NCBI GenBank assembly: GCA_022592435.1
Contig: JABYQS010000022.1
Location: 186,001-250,000 of the forward strand
DNA length: 64,000 bases
Source of the DNA: Cerioporus squamosus
Taxonomy: Eukaryota; Basidiomycota; Agaricomycetes; Polyporales; Polyporaceae
Direction of reading: 5' to 3'
The notes under the pieces are model-generated. The model was not told the DNA's origin and ran no database searches. It saw nothing but the letters and a program-made list of their open reading frames with translations. The position numbers and the translations under genes were made by a program. Positions 42,924-54,082 of this stretch are shown here, in pieces; position 1 is the first letter of the stretch; every line of letters starts with the position of its first letter.

Positions 42924-43606
42924 TTAGTAAGTATCCCTGTCCGGGTTGGCCTGGTCCAGGGTCCCATCAATCTCCTCCATAATACCGAGCTCGACCCCTA
43001 ACGCGACACTGCTAAGCTCCATAATCGTCAGTCCCATCTGGTGGCGGATGCACGGCTCCCAGTTGTCCGGGAGGCGCTCCTCCGTCAAGAACGGACGGAT
43101 ATCCTCCAGGTTACCGCCGAAGACCGTCAGGAGCATGGACGCACTACGGATGCAAGGTGAGTAGCCTCCGATTGAGCATGTCGGCCGCGTGCTTGGGCAG
43201 GAAGAAGCAGAACGTCGGAGAGAGGCCGTATGTCTGATAAACCGTCTCGGAAAGATTGAGGAACTGTATGTTCTGGCCGTCATGGGGAAGAATACCTATC
43301 GGGCAGAGCACGTATGTTAATCAGCGGCGTCGAACGATTTGGACTGAGGAATAACGCACCGTGGTTAGCCAAGGCGTTCAGAGCCGGGCACGAGCATCGA
43401 CTATCGCCCTGCTTCGGAGGGACATAGCCACCCCACCTCCCAACATTTCCGACAGGCTTGTTCTTGTCAACGGTGGCCAGATTGATTACGGAGAGCACCA
43501 GATCCGCAAATAATACCAGTAGATTGAGCAGCCTGTTTGCGACGAAGGTGAAGATGTCCTTGCAAAGCCGCTTAGCCGCTTTGCTGGGAAAGGATGGGTC
43601 GCTCAT
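42924..43606 (-). pseudogene. Heme-thiolate peroxidase paralogue with internal deletion
   Basis: Paralogue of the downstream heme-thiolate (chloroperoxidase-type) peroxidase. Start MSDPSFPSKAA (ATG at 43604-43606) with a hydrophobic segment (LLNLLVLFADLVLSVINL), then SCPALNALANHG carrying the proximal heme Cys, an intron, and ILPHDGQNIQF...FCFFLPKHAADMLNRR. At that point (about 43150) the sequence jumps to the C-terminal part SMLLTVFGGNLEDIRP, with frame change. The intervening ~100 residues, including the acid-base EHD motif, are missing compared with the neighbour. The C-terminus EERLPDNWEPCIRHQMGLT remains. Catalytically dead if expressed. Confidence 0.75.
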
Positions 43607-44015
43607 GGTGGATGGGGGATGGAACAGATGCGGGAGCAAGAGGACTTCGGAGAGGACGGTCAGATGCGTCAAGACGCAGAGTCTCGTGCCAATCCCATGC
43701 TGTCAGTAAACGTACTTCTTGTGGCAACCCGGCCGAAGCTGGACAGCGGGTTTCCCGTTGAGCAGGCGCTGCGAGGTCGGTAACCTACGAAGTGGGAAAC
43801 GATGATGAACTGTATCGCGTACCGATATAGATCACCGCATGGATGCGCTTGGCAGTCCGAGTCGCCGTGCACGATCCATGTAAACCCGGCTATCGCCAGC
43901 GATCTTGAATGACATTCTTTGGGCATCCTGGCATTCTGTCTCTGGTGACTCTTGGATCACGATTCAAGAACGGAGCCAGTACAGCTCAACCTTTCAAGGC
44001 AGAACCAGACGAACC

Positions 44016-45106
44016 CTACTCCGCCTTCTTGCCACCCCCACCGTACCGCTCCTGGCCAGCAGCTTGTAGGGTCCCATCGACCTCCTCCCTGACGCCGAGC
44101 TCGACCCTCATCACCGTGCTGTTGAACTGCATCATCGTTAACCCCATCTGGTGGCGGACGCGCGGCTCCCAGTTGTCCGGGAGGCGTTCCTCCGTCAAGA
44201 GCGTACGGATGTCCTTGAGTTTTCCGCCAAAGACCGTCAGGAGCGTGGACGCACTGCGATCGCAGATTCAGTAACAAAGAGACAGGGCTCGTTGATGAGC
44301 ACACGTACTTGGAGCTCCCGAAGAATCGGTGTATCGACGCCTGGCTGAAAGTCGGGTTCGCCTTCTTTGCTTCCACGCGACGTTGGCCCAAGAGGCGTGA
44401 TAGATCCGCCGGGGTGAGGTCCCCGTTGGGACCAGTGCCGGCTCTCAGTACACGTTCGACGAGCGGCACAGAGATCTTGCTCTGATCAGGGTCCTCAACT
44501 GCGTCCACGCCTAAATGGGGCAGCCACGTCAGCTCGGATAGAGCGAGAAGGACTGTGGAGAGGACGTACGGACAAGCGACCCATCGTGCTCGATGCAGTT
44601 GTGCACGTCGAGATCGGCTAGGTCGAACGAGTCCGTCCAGTAGCTCCGGTTGAGCATGTTCGCCGCGTAGTTGGGCACGAAGAAGCAAAAAGTCGGACCA
44701 AAGTTGTACGTCTGCCGTATCGCCGCGGAGACTTCCTTGAACTTGATGTTCTTTCCCGAATGGGGAAGAATCCCTACCAGTAGAGAACACGTACGTCCAT
44801 CAGCAATGGCAAACAACTGGTAGGAAGACATGGCGCACCGTGGTTAGCCATGGCGTTGAGAGCCGGGCACGAGCCTCGACTGTCACCCTGCCTCGGAGCG
44901 ACGTAGGCTGGCCACTTCCCTCCTGCCCCCGGAAGACCGTGCGGGACGACATGACCGGCGGGCCTGTCAGGAGTGACGAGGTTGATCACGACGAGCACCA
45001 AATCCACCAGGAAGACAAGAATATTGATCAAATGGCCTCCCAAGAAGGAGAGGAGGCCCACGAGGAGCCGCTTGGTCGCTACGAGGGCGAAGGGTGGGTC
45101 ACTCAT
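44016..45106 (-). CDS. Membrane-anchored heme-thiolate peroxidase (peroxidase_2 / chloroperoxidase family)
   Basis: Peroxidase_2 family enzyme, related to chloroperoxidase and unspecific peroxygenases that oxidise or halogenate organic substrates with H2O2. ATG at 45104-45106. An N-terminal hydrophobic anchor (LINILVFLVDLVLVVINLV) is followed by GSCPALNAMANHG, with the Cys as proximal heme ligand in an SCP rather than the usual PCP motif. After an intron come ILPHSGKNIKFKEVSAAI and FCFFVPNYAANMLNRSYWTD, then DVHNCIEHDGSLV, which holds the Glu-His-Asp distal motif. Later exons give SKISVPLVERVLRAGTGPNG, DLSRLLGQRRVEAKKANP and SASTLLTVFGGKLKDIRTLL, ending at 44016. No signal peptide apart from the anchor is seen. 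Looks intact, though the exon near 44500 needs two splice events that I placed by similarity. Confidence 0.75.
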
Positions 45107-45670
45107 GGTGGATGGTGGGTGAGAGCAGATGCGGGGGAAGCGAGGCGTAGGCTGGACGACGTTGGCAGCTTTGAGGGTCTCGTGCCGATCCGTAAATGTG
45201 CTCTATCATTCCGAGTCTGTCAGTAAGTTCAGTACTTACGTTCGTTTGACTCCGACGCCCGGGTTGGACAGCGTGTATCCGGTTAAGCAGGCGCTTGAAG
45301 GCCAACAACCTACGAATTAGGACGAAATGGGTAAATGTAATGACTTGTACCGATCTCGACCTACCGCGAGCACATGAATGTGCCCGCAGTACTTAGACTC
45401 AGAGTCGCCGTGCAGCACGCATCATGGACGTAGATCGGGCTATCACCATGCTTCACTGCGCAATAACCCAGCAAGAGGGATCTTGAGTCGCGGAGTCCCG
45501 ACATTTGGTGAACCTTCCGTCACGATCCAGAACGGCTTGGATTTCGCATCTAGGACTGTGTCCAACACAACATGTCTCGCTGCATCTGCTCTGTTGTTGA
45601 TCAGTAACCTCTCATTTGGCCTGCCATTCGTTTACGCACCCTTCCTTGTCTACTGCTCACAACAGGTTCC
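45107..45670. other. Duplicated peroxidase upstream region
   Basis: The sequence upstream of the intact peroxidase (about 45170-45450) resembles that upstream of the deleted paralogue (about 43660-43910), sharing blocks such as AGCAGGCGCT, AACCTACGAA and GAGTCGCCGTGCA. The tandem duplication therefore included the promoter. No other gene is seen. Confidence 0.6.
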
Positions 45671-46944
45671 TCAGGGCCGATTCCACTTCTCGTAATCGAA
45701 CCTTCCGTGCAGCCGAGTCACAATCTCCTGGTAATCCGGCTCGTTATCAGGTGATATGATCCCCCTCCTCACCATGAAGTCAATCAAGACTATACGCGCA
45801 GAACACGTCAGCGATGCACGTTATGAGAAGAGGTGAGACGCACCTGGCGCGCAGTTATACTTGAACACACCAGTCCGGATGTGGTCCACGACGGCGGACA
45901 GAGGAAGTAACTGGCACAAGCGGCCTTGTCAGAGATCGCGATGCACACTCCACTCTGTCGAGTCTCGACTAACCTCAAACGACTCAACCTCCCCGTCAAG
46001 AGGCTGCGGTTGAACACCGCACCCCGGCGGAAGGCACAGATCGTACGTGTATCTGGACCCATCCAGTCAGCGTCCATGCATCGACGCGCATGATCACTCA
46101 CTCTATCTCAGGCTGGAGCCAGCCACGCGGCGTGCTACAAACACAAGCGTCACAAGTAAGTAACTGTACACTAACGATGATTGACTGTCAGTGATGCTTA
46201 CCGGAAGAAGTAGCTGATACTGCCCGTCGAACGGGCATGCCGTCGAACGACGTGCTCAGGAATACTAGCTTCCTCCATGGACTCCTTGACAACGCAGTCA
46301 AAGACCCCACGACCAGCGTCGATCCCGCCGGCGACGCTGTTATCGAGATACCCAGGCCACGTTTGCTTCGTCGCGGCGCGGCGCGGCACCCAGATCTTGT
46401 ACTGAGCTCTTTCTCCGGGATCTTCCTGGTAGACGGTCATATGGACGCCATAGGTGACGATGCCGAACAGCCCGCTCGCCGCTCTCTCCATCTCGAAGGC
46501 ATAGTTGAGCGTGTCTCCCTCGCTGTCTCCACCCTTGGGATAGTCGCGCGGGCCGAACGGGTTGCGGTAGACGGGGTAGAGCTCAGCGCGCCACTTGCGC
46601 GGACTGATCTCGTCGGGCCAGAGACCGGTATCGCGCCAACGTTCGCAGAGCTCCTTCATGACACGCGACCGTGCCGCGGGGTTATCGATTCCTGGGGCGA
46701 AGCTCACCCAGCCACGGTCCGCGTCGTCATTGATCACCCAGGAAGGCGCAGACGACGCCTCGTTTTCTTTGCGCAGCTGAGCGACGATCTCCGGGCGGAG
46801 AAGACCAATTGCCGGCGAGGATGGACTGGGATAGAGGAGCCATGGGACGACCTTCTCGTCGCTGGCCGATCCTACGCGATAGTTATCGCATGCACTGAGA
46901 ACTTGGAGGAATGTTTGGGGAGAGGTGGGTGTCGGACCTGGCAT
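45671..46944 (-). CDS. Nudix hydrolase with N-terminal DUF4743 domain
   Basis: Nudix family diphosphohydrolase of the fungal type that pairs a DUF4743 N-terminus with a Nudix fold, related to proteins once annotated as thiamin pyrophosphokinase-like. ATG at 46942-46944 (MPGPTPTSPQTFLQVLSACD). The N-terminal half contains SWVINDDADRGWVSFAPGID and RWRDTGLW. The Nudix part begins FGIVTYGVHMTVY and IWVPRRAATKQTWPGYLDN, with the Nudix box reading GGIDAGRGVFDCVVKESMEE across 46270-46330, which holds the metal-binding Glu residues (REx2EE-like KESMEEA). Short 3' exons give YDLCLPPGCGVQPQPLDGEVESFE, split at 45990-46050, LLPLSAVVDHIRTGVFKYNCA and LIDFMVRRGIISPDNEPDYQ, with stop TGA at 45671-45673. 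Looks intact. Probably cytosolic. Confidence 0.8.
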
Positions 46945-47360
46945 CGTAGCTGCAGTTCAAGGCAGAGATCAGTAAGGAATCATATAAGGGTCCCAGAGCT
47001 GAGCGCTGAGGACGTGTACATGTTCTACCTGCGCACCGCAGTTCTTATGTGGAACGTGGAAGTCAACGCATAACAATGATCAAGTTCATGTCTGCCGTAA
47101 CACAGCCAGGCGCCCGTGAAGCGCGGGATAGTTCCAGTCACAGAGCGAAGCTAATTACCGAGAATATGTCTTCGAAGGATGTTCGTGCGGGGTATATAAA
47201 GCAAATAAATGCACTCCTGAAATTTTACAAGCAAAGTTCGAACGGCGGCGGGTCAGGAGGAATCTGCGGACGCTTCAACCTGCTTGAGACGCCGGGACAC
47301 GCTGCAGAGAGACCAGACATCGACAATCAGGAGCGGTGGCTAGTGATTATCTAGACAACC

Positions 47361-48383
47361 TCACCGTTCGCAAGAAAAGTCATCTCCAATATCATCGGCG
47401 GTGATGGTGTCGCCCGTGCACTTCCAGAGGGCGCACTCGAGGATGAGCTCCTCCTGATACCTCTCCACCCAGTCCGGACGGACAGCGTCCCAGAACTGTT
47501 GCAGGGTCGGGACAGTCATCTGATGGCGCTCCGTCATAGTCAGCTCCCAATACTCCGGATACCACCCCGCATGCTCCCAGTCGATGATCCCGGCCAGTCT
47601 GTTGTCTTTGACGAGGATGTTGGCACCATGCAGATCCGCGTGAGTGAAGCAGATACGATGCTGCTTCGCACGGACAGGCGCGGCCAAGCGGCGCAGGGCA
47701 GGGAAGCGATGCTCGACGTTGGTACTGGCCAGACTGAGAAGGAAGTCCTTGAACTCCTCCTGAGACGAGAATGGGCCCATCTTCTCTGGGTTACCGCACC
47801 GAACGGTCGTGAGCGGCCGTCCTCCCAAACCCGTCACAGCCCCAGAGGGCGACGGCAGTGCTCGCAACTCGGCTAATGATCCTCGTAGATCGTCAGCAAG
47901 GACAGCACCGTCCGACATGTCCAGTGTCGGCGGGGGCAACGACTGCATCTTCGCGATGGCCATGTCCAGGACTTCGATGTCATTGTCATCGAGAGCCGCC
48001 GTCAGCTCGGCCAAGGCGGCGGACTGCTCGGGTGTGCGCCGTTCGCGGTGTGTGACCCAGTCATCGAGTAGTTCGCCTTCAATCCATGTCATGAGGATAT
48101 ACCCATATCCCGTCGGTGCTTGGCTCTCTACCACGTCGAAGAGGTGGGGAATTGGGATTGAGGTGTGTTCCGCGACGAAGGCCATGTTCTCTGCTTCAGG
48201 GTAAGGCGAGTGGTACACCTTCTTCAGGGCCAGCCCGCGAGGAAGTTTTGCAACAGACGAGAAAGCTCCACGGAACAGTCGGTCGTAGCATGCGACACGT
48301 ATGGAACTGGGGAACGAACGCCACAACGCCCATGCGGCCTTCGACGTGGATGCGTAGCTTACAAGCCACAGGAGGATATTCAT
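47361..48383 (-). CDS. APH-type phosphotransferase (kinase-like) A
   Basis: Aminoglycoside phosphotransferase/choline-kinase fold protein, an expanded family in fungi with mostly unknown small-molecule substrates. ATG at 48381-48383 (MNILLWLVSYASTSK). Motifs: a nucleotide-binding region with GLALKKVYHSPYPEAENMAF (Lys in ALKK; Glu in the alpha-C-like helix), IEGELLDDW, the catalytic loop CFTHADLHGANILVKDNRL (Asp and Asn), and the metal-binding IDWEHAGWYPEYWE. Single exon to 47361. Its paralogue B at 51960 shares all blocks. No signal peptide; probably cytosolic. Confidence 0.85.
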   Translation of the reverse strand: MNILLWLVSYASTSKAAWALWRSFPSSIRVACYDRLFRGAFSSVAKLPRGLALKKVYHSPYPEAENMAFVAEHTSIPIPHLFDVVESQAPTGYGYILMTWIEGELLDDWVTHRERRTPEQSAALAELTAALDDNDIEVLDMAIAKMQSLPPPTLDMSDGAVLADDLRGSLAELRALPSPSGAVTGLGGRPLTTVRCGNPEKMGPFSSQEEFKDFLLSLASTNVEHRFPALRRLAAPVRAKQHRICFTHADLHGANILVKDNRLAGIIDWEHAGWYPEYWELTMTERHQMTVPTLQQFWDAVRPDWVERYQEELILECALWKCTGDTITADDIGDDFSCER

Positions 48384-49657
48384 ACTTCTGCAGTACCTGT
48401 TCAAGCTCTTGATTGAGGCTGAATGAAAGTCATATTGAGGACGACATACCTGGCTAGTCACGCAGTGAGAGGGTTCAAGCTTCAAGTACAGACATTTTCC
48501 CACGAGGGCTGCATGAGAAGAATTTCAGACCGGGGGTACTGAAAGTGCAACAAGCAGTTTCCGGGGACCCCCCTCCCCCCCTCCCCCGTGGGAACATACC
48601 ATATATAGTATGTTTTCCGCATGTTTTCAGACAAACATAATCTGAAATCAGACAGCAGACCGTCACAGACACTGAGAAGGCTCATTTGATGCTTTGCGGA
48701 GGGGAAGTCATACAGCAGCATTTCCCTCTCCATCTGCCAAGCCCCAACAGTGTCCGGGACATATCGACCTCAGTTTGTGGTTCGAGCGCGCAATACCCAA
48801 TATAGCAACTAGACGCCCGAAACCATCGAGAGGGAAGGTCATACAACGTCTATAGTAGTGCCCAATCTTTGATGTTCATTCTCGAACCTTTGTGAGTGGT
48901 TCCAATCATGAAATCATGTTTGTAGAGACCACTGACACATTTCATAAGCCTCCGCAAGGCTTGCGCAAATGGACTGCCAAAAGTGCAGTAAGGACCCCCG
49001 GACCCCCCTCCCCCCCTCCTCCCACGGTCTCGGCTTCTCCCGGCGCAACCCTCGTGCATTTTCCGACCGTCAACGTTTCAACCACGATAGCGATCTGTGC
49101 GCTAAGAGATTGCTTACATAAGAATGCCCGCACTCCTCAATTGGGTAATACCGACGCAGTTCGAGGTTGTCGCCGGACAACCACCACAGCACGCAACACA
49201 TGTTGTAAGTCCAGGAACAATGGAGTCCCACCGTGATGTCTTTGTAAGCTCAAGACGGGCTCAAGAACATATTGTGTCCGATTGTTCAGTACCCACGGCG
49301 TAGAACTGCCAGCGCAAAACACAAAGGTCCGCACCGTTCCTTGCCCCTTCTTTCGCTACATATACGTTACGCTGATTGTCACCTAATATCGGCAGGCTTG
49401 TTTGCTATTGTGCCTTCGTGCTACGGGTTTGTTCTATGGACGACTCATGCATGCTCGGTGTTTGCCACGATTGTTGTGAAGTTCCTCGGGCTGCCGGAAG
49501 GCGAGTACCAAGAGGGATCACACGTCCAGGTGAGATGCTCGATATTTTCGCGTAACCACCGCTACGCGACCAGATAAAGCCGTCCGGCTGCCTCGCGGGT
49601 ACCTCACCCGCTTTCTGCTTCCCATCCACCACCTCGTTATCTCTGAATCCGCAAGTC
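48384..49657. other. No gene seen; two C-rich repeats
   Basis: Spacer containing two related C-rich direct repeats (48570 and 48995). No supported exon on either strand. Confidence 0.5.
48540..49030 (+). repeat. Pair of C-rich direct repeats
   Basis: GGACCCCCCTCCCCCCCTCC occurs at about 48567 and 48998, each preceded by an AAAGTGCA-containing stretch (gaaagtgcaacaag and aaaagtgcagtaag). They lie about 430 bases apart. The strand-asymmetric poly-C could form unusual structures; origin unknown. Confidence 0.65.
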
Positions 49658-50415
49658 ATGACCAGCATCGCAGAGTGAGCATTGTCGCATGCTGCACATC
49701 TCGTTCAACTCTCTTGACTTACCTCCTTCTATAGGTCTGAACAGAACAAGGCCAATGTGCAGCCCGGCACTATCATGGCTGCGCTCGCTTGGGGCGGTCC
49801 TCCAGGATCCTTTCACTGGATCATCTATGTGAGCAAGTTTGAGGTAAGAACGTGTAGGTCGCACTATGAACAGATGTGCCTTACTCTCCTTGCCTCTAGG
49901 GGAAATCCGATGGTTTAGGGTATAAGTTCCACGCGACAGATCGAGTCGCCACAGCCCCATGGGCTTACGAGTCCCAACCGTGGTCCGCCATGAAGTCACA
50001 GACCTGCATCACCCTCACGCCTATCGGGCAGATTACAGGCTGGGGAACGTCGAAATCGGAGGAACGCTGCATTGAAGCCCTCGACCAGGTGCTGCGGGGT
50101 GTTCCTCTGGCTGTGTCTGCTCTCGATATCCACGACTTCCCCCGGTTCACGTGTCGTGCGTGGTTCAGGGCTGCCATCCGCAGGCTTCATCAATATGGAT
50201 ACATCAATTGCCCCGAAGTTCTTGCTCTGGAAGCGAAGCTCAAGTCCAGCACGACTGCTATCCAAATAATGGGAGCCAAAGGCGCACGTTACATGAAGCC
50301 CCTCGTCTGGCCCAACTACGCCCCTTCGGTGAGCAATTTCCCGCCCACTCCACAAAAATCCGCTCACGCATCTCTCAGAGATACCGCAGTTGAACAAGTG
50401 GTTCGTGCCACGTGA
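49658..50415 (+). CDS. Small unknown-family protein, copy A (DUF6914-like pattern)
   Basis: One of three tandem paralogues. ATG at 49658-49660 (MTSIAE), intron, then SEQNKANVQPGTIMAALAWGG and FHWIIYVSKFE, intron, then GYKFHATDRVATAPWAYESQ, ITLTPIGQITGWG, FTCRAWFRAAIRRLHQYGYI and PEVLALEAKLKSSTTAIQ. The pattern (HW near the N-terminus, YHA, W-YE, IG, FTCRxWFRAAIR) resembles a short fungal domain of unknown function, DUF6914 as I remember it. A conserved Cys in FTC and His in FHW could be catalytic, but this is guesswork. The 3' end is uncertain: either read-through to 50415 or a last intron from about 50331. Confidence 0.55.
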
Positions 50416-51064
50416 GTTGTCCCTGCTGACCTTGAATCTTTGCGTGTTCCGTAATGTAACCACCTACTGCGACCCCGATTCCGAGAGCCCCACTGTAGTG
50501 TTCTTCTAGATTATTCACACAAATTCACAAAATGGATGTTCCCGGATAGTACAGCACACACTGTCAGAGCCCTAGGCGTGCCTGGGCCCTAGCCTGCTGC
50601 TGTGTTGACTGTCGAGCAGCGAGTGGCAGGCCTTGTCATAGTGGAAGTCGCAATTGTGTATGTACGTATCTATCTGCCTGGCATGAATATCTAAGAACAT
50701 CCGCTGACAAGATGCTGACAACACCACTTGTCATGATGACCTCTTGTTTCCGCATTGAGGATGTCCTTTGTTCTACAATTAAGCCTTGTTGCTGCTTTGT
50801 GGATCACCAAGGAGTCTCCGCCCACACGCCAATAATTGTCCTTTTGTTGCCGTTCATGAATGGCTCAATTGTGCATCGCCACACTTGGTCTCGGACGGGA
50901 CTGTAGTCCTCAGATACCGCTTGATCGCAGCACGATGATGTAGAAAAAGGCAGGGAGTTATCAACTTCCATCCACACCACCTCCAGCCCCCTACCCTCCC
51001 ACATCAAAGTCTTCAATCTCTCACTCAACCGCGCCATCGACAGAGTCTTCGCATCGATCTCGAT
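50416..51064. other. No gene seen
   Basis: Intergenic spacer between copies A and B. It should hold the promoter of copy B. Confidence 0.5.
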
Positions 51065-51717
51065 ATGTCTACAGCTGCATGGTACGCCCGCGACCCCAAC
51101 TTCAAGTCCACGACTTCTCATGAGCTCAACTCCAGCAACGACGATCTTTTAAGACCAGGTACCGTAGCGGCCGCCCTCTGCAAGACGACAGACACGGGAA
51201 AGTACCATTGGATTATCTATCTCATCACCGTGAGTGAGCATCCGAGGACACCAATTGAGGATTACTCACCTCTCCTCAGAGTCCAAGCGGGAGCAGCGGA
51301 TACAAGTACCACGCAACGAACAAGATGGGCGCCGCCCCGTGGCACTACGAGTTCACCCGCTGGGAGGGAATGGAGTCGGCCAGGTGCGTCACCTTGACCC
51401 CGATCGGGCGCATCCCCAACTGGAACGAGAAGTCCGCCGGTGATCTGGACGCCATCCTACGCGAGGTGCCGCTGGAAGTGCCTCAAGTGGACCGACGAAA
51501 GTTCGACCGCTTCACCTGCCGGACGTGGTTCAGGGCTGCAATCCGCAAGCTGCATGACACAAGGATGCATGTTCGGTGTCCAGACGTGGATCTCCTCGAG
51601 GACAAGCTCACCAGGATGGCTACGGCGATCGAAATGATGAACTATCATAAGGGCCTGTCGGACAGCGCGCCGACTCAGATCATGAAGGCCACTGAGTTCG
51701 CCACACCCTGGCTCTAG
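51065..51717 (+). CDS. Small unknown-family protein, copy B
   Basis: Best preserved of the three paralogues. ATG at 51065 (MSTAAWYARD), LLRPGTVAAALCKTTDTGKY and HWIIYLIT, an intron with donor gtgagtgag near 51230, then SPSGSSGYKYHATNKMG, APWHYEF, TLTPIGRIPNWNEKS, FDRFTCRTWFRAAIRKLHD and CPDVDLLEDKLTRMATAIEM, ending KATEFATPWL with TAG at 51715-51717. Total about 200 residues. The N-terminal 20 residues may contain a further small intron. It converges with APH copy B (stops 242 bases apart). Confidence 0.65.
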
Positions 51718-51959
51718 CGACTTGGGTACGCGATTCGCTTGCCCGTTGTACCTACAAGCTTACTTTGACGAACAGGTCGTTGGGCGGGCTTCGCCTTAGC
51801 CACCACCGTCTTGTGTGTATCTTGTATATCGCATCGCCTATTGTTCCGAATATGATGTGCTCTTTCACCTCATATGCGACAAGGCAGCATTATGGACAGC
51901 CTGCTAGCTAGTTCAGTATGACAGGATGGGAGCCAGAACTCATTAATCCACACCGGTGT

Positions 51960-53087
51960 TCAGGATGCCAAGTCTGCACCTCTCGAACTCACGAAGCTAG
52001 CGCCTCCGGACGCCACCGCAGCAACTGCAACCGCATCATCTTCGCAACCTATCCACACGCTTGAGAACGTGAAGTGTGAGACAAATGAGCGCACGCACCG
52101 AGGGCAAGACAAGTCGTCCCCGCTGGCGTCCGCGATCGTACCCGTCCCCGTGCATCTCCACAGGGCGTACTCAAGAGCCAGTTCCGCATCATAGCACTGC
52201 GCTCCAAAGGGCTGCACCGCGTCCCAGAACTGCTGGTCCAGCGGCCTACCGCTCATGTGGTACTCCATCATCGTCTTCTCCCAGTACTCCGGATACCACC
52301 CGGCGTGCTCCCAGTCGATGAAAGCCGCAAGCCGCCCGTCCTTCACCAGGATGTTGCCGTCGTGCAGGTCTCCGTGGGTGAAGCAGATGCGGTGGTGCGT
52401 AGCGCGGACGGTTGCGGCTAGGCGACGGAGCTCGGGAAGACGGTACGCAACCGCGCCGCCAGCGAGACTCAGGATGGTGTCCTTGAAGTCCTCTTGGGTT
52501 CGGAAGGGGCCAAGGGTGTATGCACCACCGCATCGGGCTGTCGTGAGAGGCCGATCATGGAGTCCGGAAATAGCATCCGGACTAGGAGGTGGGAGAGCAC
52601 GGAGTTCCTGGAATGCGTCGCGCAGATCGGCTGCGAGGTCGGTGCCTTCGGACATGTCGAGCCGCGGAGGTGGCAGAGCGCGCATCTTCTCCATCGCAGC
52701 GTCCAGGCCGTCCATGTCTCCGGAGTCCATAGCTTCCTGCATCTGGCCGTACACGGTCGTTTCTTCCACGCCGCGCTGGGAGTGCGCGGCAATCCATGAC
52801 CGAAGGGGTTCGCCGTCGATCCACGACATCACAATGTAGCCGTAAGGTTTGGAAGCGGGGCCTTGGCCCTCGACAACGTCGAGAATGCGAGGTACCGGTA
52901 CCGAAGTCCTCTCTGCGATAAACCGCGTGTTGTCTGCTTCTGGGAAGGGAGATCGGTTGACCCTCTTCAGAGCGAGGCCGCACGGAAGCTTGACGACCTT
53001 GGATAGGACATTGGTAGGAGAGCCGGATTCTTCAAGAGCCCGGTAGCAGGTCAGCCTTACAGAGCTCGGGAGCCAGCACCAAAGCAT
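51960..53087 (-). CDS. APH-type phosphotransferase (kinase-like) B
   Basis: Paralogue of the APH-type gene at 47361. ATG at 53085-53087 (MLWCWLPSSVRLTCYRALEE). It keeps GLALKRVNRSPFPEADNTRF, IDGEPLRSW, the catalytic CFTHGDLHDGNILVKDGRL and metal-binding IDWEHAGWYPEYWE blocks. The C-terminus is about 50 residues longer than copy A (VAVAAVASGGASF...), possibly because copy A's DDFSCER-like end is read through here. In-frame similarity to copy A extends upstream of the ATG (HAARCRLAW), so a missed first exon or lost start is possible. Confidence 0.8.
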   Translation of the reverse strand: MLWCWLPSSVRLTCYRALEESGSPTNVLSKVVKLPCGLALKRVNRSPFPEADNTRFIAERTSVPVPRILDVVEGQGPASKPYGYIVMSWIDGEPLRSWIAAHSQRGVEETTVYGQMQEAMDSGDMDGLDAAMEKMRALPPPRLDMSEGTDLAADLRDAFQELRALPPPSPDAISGLHDRPLTTARCGGAYTLGPFRTQEDFKDTILSLAGGAVAYRLPELRRLAATVRATHHRICFTHGDLHDGNILVKDGRLAAFIDWEHAGWYPEYWEKTMMEYHMSGRPLDQQFWDAVQPFGAQCYDAELALEYALWRCTGTGTIADASGDDLSCPRCVRSFVSHFTFSSVWIGCEDDAVAVAAVASGGASFVSSRGADLAS

Positions 53088-54082
53088 CCAGGCTAGCCGG
53101 CATCTTGCAGCGTGACAGAGCAGGTGTAGTAGGACTGTCCCTGCGAGCCATCATAACGCTAGTAAGTCCTAGGCATGTACTACTCAGCACTGGATAAAGA
53201 CAACTCACCTACAGCTTTGTTTCCACGTAAGTCTGTGTCTGCCATGAAGAACGAGGGGCCATGTTCACCCACGGTAGATGTTCATGGTTAAAGAGCAGGA
53301 CCCGATGTCAGACTCACTGCTGGCGCCTCGCGGGCAAATGTGTGAGTTGTGACGTAAGCTCTTCTGAAGAGGGTACTGGGCGGCTAAGTACCTCCCTCCT
53401 CCCGTCGCGGTTCATCAGGGTTCATCTCCATTTTGTCTTACTTTCTCTGAACTAGTGGCTCTACACTTTGGGAATTATGTTCCTTATGTATGGTGCTTTG
53501 TCGAGGGAGACTCCGCCTTCACGGCGGTTGGTACGGCGGACGGCATGTCGCGCCTGATTCCCGGGCGGCGACATGATGACACCCTCTTCTCGGTGAGGCT
53601 AAAGGGGGTTAGAACAGCTACAGGATCATGTACTCCCTTCTCCAACATCATCAGAAGCTGGCTGCGAGAAGTTCAGCGGCGTCTTGTATTCTTACGTCCA
53701 TATCAGGGCCCATCATCCGAAGATAGCAAGTCTGGCGAGGAGAAACGCCGCTGAAGGCGGTCAGTCGTGTCGAACCATCCGGCACGAGGCTTCTTCACGA
53801 GACAAACGAACGCAGGAGGGGCAAGACCCTGGGTCTCGACCCCGGGGATGTCACTGCTAAGCCCCGCGAGCACGCACGGCAGGTCAACAGGCGAGTACCC
53901 CATTGTGCCTGCTCAACGTGTCCTGAACGTCGCTGAGATAGGGCATATATAGACAGCTGATCGCCTTTCTGCCGAAGAGTCGAGACTCAGTGACCGGATC
54001 TATGCCACCCCTGCCCCTCGCTGCTTCGCTGCTGTCCATTCGACGAACATTCCGCACCTGTGTGCCACCGACGTGAGCAGCC
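53088..54082. other. Spacer; possible Crinkler-like N-terminal fragment
   Basis: Mostly non-coding. An open frame at 53455-53754 begins with NYVPYVWCFVEGDSAF, reminiscent of the ubiquitin-like N-terminal segment of Crinkler proteins (W/L-C-x-V-x-G-D-S), but it lacks an ATG (first codon GTG), then becomes unlike that family. Treated as a weak hint only. Confidence 0.25.
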
